From Actinomadura macrotermitis (GTDB taxonomy: Bacteria; Actinomycetota; Actinomycetes; Streptosporangiales; Streptosporangiaceae): a stretch of DNA of 64,000 nt. How positions within the stretch are numbered: the stretch's first letter is position 1; each line of letters opens with the position of its first letter. Positions 56,934-62,654 of the stretch are shown in pieces. The notes under the pieces were generated by a model, which did no database searches, was not told the origin of the DNA, and was given only the letters and a program-made list of their open reading frames with translations. Position numbers and translations under genes: made by a program. The stretch is taken from contig NZ_WEGH01000002.1 of the NCBI RefSeq assembly GCF_009604375.1, positions 1,388,073-1,452,072 on the forward strand. Direction: 5' to 3'.

Positions 56934-57788
56934 TCACGGCCAGGGAGTCCGCAGGGGGGCGTAGTCCTCGGCCGGCCTCCGCTCGATCACGCGCCGGCCC
57001 GCCGCGTCGAAGCCCTCGACGGTCGCCTTCCAGGGCGGCGCTATCGAGGCGGCCGGGACCGCGCTGACGAAGAAGCCCCCGGCCGGGCGGACCACCGTCG
57101 TGACGGGCGGGGCTCCGCCGCCCTGCCTGCGCCAGGTGACGACCAGCCGGACGACCTTCGGGTTCACCCGGCCGGCCATCTCGTACAGGACCGGAGCACG
57201 CCTCTGCTGGTCGGAGGCCATGCCCCCGAGCAGGTCGACCAGGATGCCGGCCGGTGGGGTGGCGGGCGGCCTCGCCCAGGCGGGGGCCGGATGATCGGGG
57301 GCCAGATCGCCCCGGGAGGGGAGGCCGTTCTCGTCCAGATGGCAGAGCCGGAAGGCGCTGACGCTGCCGAGGAACAGGACCTGGCCCCGGGCGTGCCGGA
57401 ACGAGGTGAGGAGCCGAAAGTCCTGGGCCCTGCCGCCCGGCCTGTTGTCCGGTTTCTGCGCCACCCCGCCCCTGCGCGAGACGACCGGGTCGCCGTTGAA
57501 GCAGGAGCGGGCGAGGGCCAGCTGCTCGGCGGTGTTGGCGGGCAGCCCGCCGGACGCCGGCACCCCGCCGGACGCCGGCCGTACCGCAGGGGGCGGCGGG
57601 GCGGCCGGGGACGGCAGTGCGAACGGCACCGCGACGGCGGCGGTCGCGGCGGCGGCGCCGAGCACCGTGGCCGCCACCTGGGTCCGCCGCCGCCGCGAAG
57701 CCCGCCGCAGCGCCCGCTCGGCGGTGCCCGCCTCCGGCTGGGCGTCCGCGGCGATCAGGCGGAGCGCGTCTTTCAGCAGATCGTCCAT
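56934..57788 (-). CDS. Membrane-anchored partner of ECF sigma factor
   Basis: A 284-residue protein. A cytoplasmic N-terminus (MDDLLKDALRLIAADAQPEA, then GTAERALRRASRRRRTQ) is followed by one membrane span (AATVLGAAAATAAVAVPFAL, about 38-57). After a Pro-rich linker there is an extracytoplasmic domain of strands and a cysteine pair (SCFNG, LCHLDE). Its ATG shares one base with the stop of the ECF sigma gene (57788). The arrangement repeats that at 8893-10535. An anti-sigma or sensor role is inferred; no known anti-sigma motif is visible. Confidence 0.65.
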   Translation of the reverse strand: MDDLLKDALRLIAADAQPEAGTAERALRRASRRRRTQVAATVLGAAAATAAVAVPFALPSPAAPPPPAVRPASGGVPASGGLPANTAEQLALARSCFNGDPVVSRRGGVAQKPDNRPGGRAQDFRLLTSFRHARGQVLFLGSVSAFRLCHLDENGLPSRGDLAPDHPAPAWARPPATPPAGILVDLLGGMASDQQRRAPVLYEMAGRVNPKVVRLVVTWRRQGGGAPPVTTVVRPAGGFFVSAVPAASIAPPWKATVEGFDAAGRRVIERRPAEDYAPLRTPWP

Positions 57789-58300
57789 CAGCTCATCCCT
57801 GGGGAGGCTTCGAGGTGGTCGGCGAGGCGGGGGACGCGTTCGCGCAGCTGCGCGACGGCCCGGTGGCACTGGCTGCGCACCGTCCCGACCGAGCAGCCGA
57901 GGATGGCGGCGACCTCGGCCTCCGGCAGGTCCTCGTAGTAGCGCAGGACCAGGACGGCGCGCTTGCGGGGCGGCAGCGTCAGCAGCGCCTGTTTCAGCAG
58001 CAGCCGCAGGTCCACCTCGGCGCTGCGGTCGTCCTGCGGCGGGTCGGGCAGGTCGGCCGCGGCCGTCTCCCGGCCCCGGCGCCGCCAGCGGCTCACCTGC
58101 TCGTTGTACATGGCCCGCCGCACGTAGCCCTCCGGGTTGTCGCGGATGTGCCGCCAGCGGGCGGCGCTCTTGGCCAGCGCGTTCTGCAGGAGCTCCTCGG
58201 CGGCGTGGTGGTCGCCGGCCAGGACGTACGCCAGCCGCTTGAGGTCGCCGGAGCGCGCCGTGACGAACTCGGTGAAACTCTCGCGGGCCTCGCGGTTCAC
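57788..58300 (-). CDS. ECF RNA polymerase sigma factor (SigE family)
   Basis: A 170-residue sigma factor of the short actinobacterial SigE group. Region 2: FTEFVTARSGDLKRLAYVLAG, then AAEELLQNALAKSAARWRHI and EGYVRRAMYNEQVSRWRRRG. Region 4: LPPRKRAVLVLRYYEDLPEA, then EVAAILGCSVGTVRSQCHRAVAQL. It is translated together with the membrane protein downstream. The start is the GTG at 58300. Confidence 0.9.
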   Translation of the reverse strand: MNREARESFTEFVTARSGDLKRLAYVLAGDHHAAEELLQNALAKSAARWRHIRDNPEGYVRRAMYNEQVSRWRRRGRETAAADLPDPPQDDRSAEVDLRLLLKQALLTLPPRKRAVLVLRYYEDLPEAEVAAILGCSVGTVRSQCHRAVAQLRERVPRLADHLEASPGMS

Positions 58301-58349
58301 GGGCGCCCCCTCTCGACGTCATGATCAATGACGCGGGAGCGGGCCGCCG

Positions 58350-58583
58350 CTATGTCGGGAGCACCAGGAAATCTCCCAGCCCCCCGCAGGGGCACGCCGG
58401 CGGCTCCGGCGGGTCGTGCCGGTCGGGTTCCAGCCAGTCGTCGTGCCGCCCGTCGGGGGTCAGCCACTCCAGGAAACGGCGGACCGGCGACGGGCGGCGG
58501 GTCGCGGCGGGCCGGTTCGGTATCTCGTGCACATCAGGACAGACGCCCCGAAGACGCGCCGCTATGCCGGGCGAGAGTTGCAT
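58350..58583 (-). CDS. Possible small protein with CPCG motif
   Basis: A 77-codon frame from ATG 58583. The second half has strong actinomycete codon bias (nearly all third positions G or C) and reads like coding sequence: VRRFLEWLTPDGRHDDWLEP, then DPPEPPACPCGGLGDFLVLPT. The first third is weaker and uses rare ATA codons, and there is no clear ribosome-binding site. It could be a real small protein with a CxC motif, or the end of a decayed gene. It lies between the sigma factor and signal peptidase genes. Confidence 0.4.
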   Translation of the reverse strand: MQLSPGIAARLRGVCPDVHEIPNRPAATRRPSPVRRFLEWLTPDGRHDDWLEPDRHDPPEPPACPCGGLGDFLVLPT

Positions 58584-58680
58584 GTGGCTTCTTAATCGGG
58601 GAACCGGGGCCGATACTGGGTGCGTTCTGCCTGGGGGGACGGCCCCCGGCGACGCTGGACTCGGTCTCGAAGGGACATCA

Positions 58681-59388
58681 ATGACGAGTGAGGACCGGGA
58701 GGTCGTGACGGCGGACGAGCCGGACGCGCCGGAGGAGAGACCGGAGAAGAAGAAGCGGCCGTTCTGGCAGGAACTCCCCATCCTGATCGTGGTCGCGCTG
58801 CTCCTGGCGATGCTGATCAAGGCGTTCGCGGTGCAGGCGTTCTACATTCCGTCGGGATCGATGGAGAACACGCTCCAGGTCGGTGACCGGGTCCTCGTCA
58901 ACAAGATCGTCTACCGGACGCGCGACATCCGCCGCGGCGACATCGTGGTCTTCCGGGGCACCGGCTCGTGGAAGGGCGAGGCGCCGCCGCCCGACGGCGG
59001 CGCCGTCTCCACGGCGCTGCGCACCGTCGGCGGCTGGTTCGGTGTCGCCAACGGCGAGAAGGACTACATCAAGCGCGTCATCGGCGTCCCGGGCGACCAC
59101 GTCCAGTGCGCGGGCGGCGGCGCGCCGGTCCTGGTCAACGGCCGCCCGCTGGACGAGCGCTCCTACCTGCACGAGGGGAACGCGCCCTCGGCCGACAAGT
59201 TCGACGTCACCGTCCCGGCGGGACGGCTGTGGGTGATGGGCGACCACCGCAACGACTCGGCCGACTCGCGCTTCCACCGCGAGGACCCCGACGGCGGGAC
59301 GATCCCGATGAAGAACGTGGTCGGCCGTGCCTTCGTGGTCGTCTGGCCGTTCGGCGACGCCAAGACGCTGGCGAACCCCAAGACCTGA
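58681..59388 (+). CDS. lepB: Signal peptidase I
   Basis: A 235-residue type I signal peptidase. A charged N-terminus rich in Glu/Lys is followed by a membrane span at about 31-50. The catalytic serine is S60 in IPSGSMENTL and the lysine is K131 in KRVIGVPGDH. The box E motif GDHRNDSADSR is near 191. An insertion (about 93-125) between boxes B and D has APPPDGGAVSTALRTVGGWF. It cleaves signal peptides at the outer face of the membrane. ATG 58681 is taken although a longer frame exists upstream. Followed by a strong terminator. Confidence 0.92.
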   Translation: MTSEDREVVTADEPDAPEERPEKKKRPFWQELPILIVVALLLAMLIKAFAVQAFYIPSGSMENTLQVGDRVLVNKIVYRTRDIRRGDIVVFRGTGSWKGEAPPPDGGAVSTALRTVGGWFGVANGEKDYIKRVIGVPGDHVQCAGGGAPVLVNGRPLDERSYLHEGNAPSADKFDVTVPAGRLWVMGDHRNDSADSRFHREDPDGGTIPMKNVVGRAFVVVWPFGDAKTLANPKT

Positions 59389-59421
59389 GCCGCGACCTGA
59401 ACGATCACACGAGTGCGCCAC

Positions 59422-59463
59422 CGACCCGGCGGGGCGATGCCGGAGGCGAGCCCCGCCGGGTCG
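59422..59463. terminator. Terminator after signal peptidase gene
   Basis: CGACCCGGCGGGGC (59422-59435) pairs perfectly with GCCCCGCCGGGTCG (59450-59463): a 14-base-pair stem with a 14-base loop. It lies between convergent genes and probably works for both. Confidence 0.75.
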
Positions 59464-59512
59464 ATCGCGAGGCGATGCGCGCTCGCCCGGGCACGGTCAG
59501 GGAGGCGGGCCG

Positions 59513-60289
59513 CTAGGCGGGCTTCCCCGGGCCGGGGTTGTAAGGCGGAGCGACGCCCCAGCCCCAGTGGGGCATGGGGGCGTCGAGCGGGGGGTGCGCG
59601 TCCGGCTGGGAGTTGCCGAGCGCGAGGCGCGTGCCCCACTCGATGTAGCCGGCGAACGCCGCGCGGAACTCGGGGTCGTCCGGCAGCCCGACCTTGTCGG
59701 CGGCGTCCATCAGCAGGTTCACCCAGCGGCGGCGCTGCGGCTCGGCGATGGCCTTGCCGAGGTGCTGGCGGACCATGTGGTGGTAGCCGCCGCGCTCGGC
59801 GCTGTAGCGGGACGGGCCGCCGAACACCTCGGCGAGCCACAGCGCGACGTAGTGCGGGTGGCCCTGGTCCATGTGGGCGAACAGCGGGCCGATCAGGTCG
59901 TCCTTGACGACCTCGGCGTAGAACGCCTCGGTGAGGCGCTCGAACGCCTCGGCCCCGCCCGCCCAGTCGTACAGCGTCGGGACGGACGCACCGGCGCCGT
60001 GCACGGAGGTGCGCTCGTAGTGGCGCATCTCCTCGATCTGGTCCACGTACGGCTTGATGGCCGCGAAGAACGCGCCGAAGTGCTCGCCGCCGCGGAAGCC
60101 CCGCAGGTGGTCCTCGGCCGAGGTCCAGCCGATGCGCAGGATGTACCGCTGCGGTTCCTCGGCGCAGCGCGTCAGCTCGTAGTCGACGCACTGCGGGGCG
60201 GCTGCCAGGGAGCGGGCGGCCTCGGCGTAGGCGGCCTCGAAGGCGGCCGGGTCGCCGGTGACGTGGTAGCGGACGTATTCAACGATCAT
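59513..60289 (-). CDS. ABM-truncated haemoglobin fusion protein
   Basis: A 258-residue fusion. Residues 1-100 are an antibiotic biosynthesis monooxygenase (ABM) domain (MIVEYVRYHVTGDPAAFEAA, then LRIGWTSAEDHLRGFRGGEHF). Residues 105-230 are a group II truncated haemoglobin: the B10 tyrosine is Y124 in EAFYAEVV, the proximal histidine is H176 in RQHLG, and the G8 tryptophan is W189 in RRRWVNLL. A His/Trp/Pro-rich tail ends it. Chimaeras of this kind are known in Streptomyces. The ABM part could act on a quinone-like substrate with the haem domain supplying oxygen or handling NO. Confidence 0.9.
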   Translation of the reverse strand: MIVEYVRYHVTGDPAAFEAAYAEAARSLAAAPQCVDYELTRCAEEPQRYILRIGWTSAEDHLRGFRGGEHFGAFFAAIKPYVDQIEEMRHYERTSVHGAGASVPTLYDWAGGAEAFERLTEAFYAEVVKDDLIGPLFAHMDQGHPHYVALWLAEVFGGPSRYSAERGGYHHMVRQHLGKAIAEPQRRRWVNLLMDAADKVGLPDDPEFRAAFAGYIEWGTRLALGNSQPDAHPPLDAPMPHWGWGVAPPYNPGPGKPA

Positions 60290-60403
60290 GTGTTCCCCGC
60301 CTTGGGACGATGGCGAGTAATCAATGTAACGCTGTAATCATCCGTCGGTGATCATTTCGCCGGATCCGGTCCGCCGGGACGCGCCCGGCGGACCGGAACC
60401 GGG

Positions 60404-60922
60404 CTACGCGGCCCGGGAGCGGCGCGCCAGGGCCGCACCGCCCGCGACGAGCGCGACGGCCCCGGCGGCCAGGCCGACCCACAGCCAGCGCGCCGCCCCG
60501 CCCGAGGACGCCTTCGCCGCCGGGCCCGTGGACGGCGCGGGCGCGGGCGCGGCGGCGGCCGTCGTCGAGTCCTTCACCGTGAACCGGAACGTTCCGCTGA
60601 CCGGGTGCCCGTCCACGGAGACGACGCGCCATCCCACGCGGTAGGTGCCGTTCGGCAGCGTGCCGTTCACCGCCTGGGTGACCTTGGCGTCCACCGCCCG
60701 CGCGGCGCCCGCCTCGTGCCGGCCGCCGTCGCCGTCGGTCAGCACGACCTGCGGCACCATGACCGGGTCGGCGAAGGTGAGGGTGATCGCGGACGGCGCG
60801 GCGACCGTCGCGCCCGCCGCCGGGTCCGACGACCGCAGCGTGGTGTGCGCCTGCGCCGGGGCGGGCGGCAGCGCGAGCGCGGCCGTCCCGGCGAGCGCCA
60901 GCGCGGCGAGCCCGCGCCTCAC
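60404..60922 (-). CDS. copC: CopC-domain copper resistance protein
   Basis: A 172-residue protein with signal peptide (1-25, before HTTLRSS), so mature CopC starts with the copper-binding histidine. The fold includes ITLTFADPVMVPQVVLTDGD and the end of the domain with VSVDGHPVSGTFRFTV, whose histidine is the other typical ligand. A Pro/Ala linker and one C-terminal membrane span (WLWVGLAAGAVALVAGGAAL) follow. It binds copper at the outer face. GTG start overlaps the YcnI gene stop (GTGA 60919-60922), so they are co-translated. Confidence 0.9.
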   Translation of the reverse strand: MRRGLAALALAGTAALALPPAPAQAHTTLRSSDPAAGATVAAPSAITLTFADPVMVPQVVLTDGDGGRHEAGAARAVDAKVTQAVNGTLPNGTYRVGWRVVSVDGHPVSGTFRFTVKDSTTAAAAPAPAPSTGPAAKASSGGAARWLWVGLAAGAVALVAGGAALARRSRAA

Positions 60923-61608
60923 GACCGGCTCCGCGCGCGGGCCAGGCCGAGGCCGCCGGCCGCGATGCCGATCACGCCGGCGCCGAGGCCGAGGCCGCCG
61001 AGCAGCCGGGCGGTGCCGTCGTCGGCCTCGGCGGGCTTGACGGCGGTGGCGGTGAGCGCGGCCGGCCTGGCGTCCGCGGCGCCCTTCGGCGTCAGCTTCA
61101 GCACCGGCGCCGGGTGCTCGGGCTCGTTCGCGCCGTCACCGGGGTCCTGGTCCCACTTGACGACCTCGCCGCCCGAATAGGTCTGCTCGGCCGTGAACAC
61201 CAGCCGGTCGGCGTCCTCGGGGAGCGGGCCCATGGAGACGTCGAACTCCTGAAACTGCCCGGCGTCGATCCGCCCGCCGGACCAGGTGATGCGCGAGACG
61301 GCCTCGGTGAGCTCGCCGCCCTCGACCTTCACGGGCGTCTTGAGCTTGGCCTTCTCCACCTTCACCGTCCAGCCGGGCACCGGCCGCACCGACACGAACG
61401 CGACGGGGTGGTCGGCCGGCAGGCCCACCTGGACCTTGGTGGTGCCGGCGTCGGCGCGCTCGTTCGGGACGCGGAAGGACACCTTGGTGAAACCGCCCTT
61501 CTCGGCCGTCCCGGGGTTGACGGTGACGTGCGCGAGGGCGGCGGGCGCGAGGCCGATGACGAGCGCGGCGGTCAGCGCGGCGAGAGCGGCGGGCTTGCGT
61601 GCGTGCAT
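60919..61608 (-). CDS. YcnI family (DUF1775) copper-binding membrane-anchored protein
   Basis: A 229-residue protein. Signal peptide residues 1-26 end at ALAHVTVNP, leaving an N-terminal histidine for copper as in YcnI. The DUF1775 domain covers 27-160 with GFTKVSFRVPNERADAGTTK, VQVGLPADHPVAFVSVRPVPGW, and the conserved tryptophan in ITWSGG. A C-terminal membrane span (LLGGLGLGAGVIGIAAGGL) follows. Members bind Cu(II) outside the cell. It lies between the His-rich membrane protein gene and copC in one operon. Confidence 0.9.
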   Translation of the reverse strand: MHARKPAALAALTAALVIGLAPAALAHVTVNPGTAEKGGFTKVSFRVPNERADAGTTKVQVGLPADHPVAFVSVRPVPGWTVKVEKAKLKTPVKVEGGELTEAVSRITWSGGRIDAGQFQEFDVSMGPLPEDADRLVFTAEQTYSGGEVVKWDQDPGDGANEPEHPAPVLKLTPKGAADARPAALTATAVKPAEADDGTARLLGGLGLGAGVIGIAAGGLGLARARSRS

Positions 61609-61678
61609 GAGAGGTTCTCCGTTCGAGGCGTACCGGAAGACCGGAGCGCCGAAGGCGGCGTCCGGTGACGTACGGCGC

Positions 61679-62257
61679 TCAGGCGAGCGCCCTCGAACGG
61701 ATCGGGGGACCCCGTCGCACGACCTGGTGCCGCAGCGCCCGCCACCTCGGGCGAGGCGAGGACGCCACCGGTACCGACGGGATACGCGGCGCGGGCGCGG
61801 GAGGTTCGACGGAGAGCAGCAGCCGCAGCGGCCGGGCGGCCAGCCGGCGGGCGAGCGCCCACGCGGCCCGTTCACCGCGCCGCAGCCACCAGGCCGACAG
61901 CACGGCCGCGGCGACGTGCGCGAGCGTCATCGCCGTACTGGAGGAGTGGTGCGCGGCGGGCATCGCCGCCGGGTGGTGCTCCAGCAGGCCGGGCGGCGCG
62001 CTCGCGCTCGTGTACAGGCTGTGCAGCGCGAACTGGCCGCCGAGCAGGCCGCCGAGGATGGTGGCGAGCGAGCGCTCGTGCCCGGAGAGGGCCGCCGCGA
62101 CCGCCAGCGTCCCGCCGAACCCGGTGAGCACCGCCCAGGGCGGCACCGCGTCCGGCGACACCAGGGCGTGCCCGAGGGTGGCCAGCACGACGCACACGGT
62201 GGCGAAGACCACCGCGCGGCAGGCACGGGACAGCGGAGCCGGGGGCTGCGGGGACAT
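61679..62257 (-). CDS. His/Met-rich-loop membrane protein of the copper operon
   Basis: A 192-residue protein with about four membrane spans (AVVFATVCVVLATLGHALV, WAVLTGFGGTLAVAAAL, ILGGLLGGQFALHSLY and AMTLAHVAAAVLSAWWL). The loop between spans 3 and 4 reads EHHPAAMPAAHHSS, a clear His/Met metal-binding motif. The C-terminus is basic. The start at 62257 has GGAG upstream. It is the first gene of the operon with YcnI and CopC, so a copper uptake or sensing role is inferred; I recognise no named family. Confidence 0.75.
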   Translation of the reverse strand: MSPQPPAPLSRACRAVVFATVCVVLATLGHALVSPDAVPPWAVLTGFGGTLAVAAALSGHERSLATILGGLLGGQFALHSLYTSASAPPGLLEHHPAAMPAAHHSSSTAMTLAHVAAAVLSAWWLRRGERAAWALARRLAARPLRLLLSVEPPAPAPRIPSVPVASSPRPRWRALRHQVVRRGPPIRSRALA

Positions 62258-62317
62258 GGCCGCTCCATCGTCCCACCTTCCCGGCGCGGACTCCAACCGG
62301 GGCGACCCCCGTGACAC

Positions 62318-62333
62318 GCCCTACATCTTGGGG
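62318..62333 (+). promoter_or_regulatory. NrdR-like box 1
   Basis: The core CTACATCTTG (62321-62330) fits the NrdR consensus C-w-A-t-A-T-a-T-w-G at all strong positions. A second box lies exactly 31 bases on, the helical spacing required for NrdR binding. Upstream of nrdA. Confidence 0.65.
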
Positions 62334-62348
62334 ATGCGCGATATCGAT

Positions 62349-62364
62349 CAACTAGATGTAGGGT
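62349..62364 (+). promoter_or_regulatory. NrdR-like box 2
   Basis: The core CTAGATGTAG (62352-62361) fits the NrdR consensus; its start is 31 bases from that of box 1. The two boxes also form an overall inverted repeat (CCCTACATCT and AGATGTAGGG). They should overlap the nrdA promoter. Confidence 0.65.
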
Positions 62365-62368
62365 CTTG

Positions 62369-62552
62369 CCTCGTGCTGGTCCGCCTCGCGAGGGGCGGCG
62401 CGAGAGGGAACCCGGTGCGAGTCCGGGACTGCCCCGCAGCGGTGAGTGGGAACGACCGCCGTCATACGCACTGGACCCCGCAGGGGGCTGGGAAGCGACG
62501 GCCAGTAGGACGAGCAGGACGCCCACGAGTCCGAAGACCTGCCCGCACGACG
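62369..62552 (+). ncRNA. Cobalamin (adenosylcobalamin) riboswitch
   Basis: The closing stem P1 pairs TCGTGC (62371-62376) with GCACGA (62545-62550). The conserved core is present: GGGAACCCGGTGCGAGTCC near 62405, then the ACTGCCCCGCAGCGGTGAGTG segment near 62429-62449, the GGGAAGCGACGG element, and the B12 box ending CCGAAGACCTGCC (62531-62543). It stands in the leader of nrdA. In Streptomyces a B12 riboswitch controls the class Ia nrdABS operon, shutting it off when B12 allows the class II enzyme to work. Confidence 0.93.
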
Positions 62553-62563
62553 GTACGTCCAGG

Positions 62564-62642
62564 CCTCGCGGGAGGGCCGGGGGCGGTGCGCGGCGTGCCC
62601 GCGCCCCCTTCGCGCGCCCTCCGGCGGGGCGAGCTCGCGAGG
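62564..62642 (+). promoter_or_regulatory. Riboswitch expression platform: nested hairpin reaching the ribosome-binding site
   Basis: CCTCGCG (62564-62570) can pair with CGCGAGG (62636-62642), and inside it GGAGGGC (62571-62577) with GCCCTCC (62616-62622), with a further G/C-rich inner stem. The outer right arm includes the start of the GAGGGG that serves as Shine-Dalgarno for the GTG at 62655. The helix could either stop transcription or hide the ribosome-binding site. Confidence 0.5.
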
Positions 62643-62654
62643 GGATTTGAGCAC

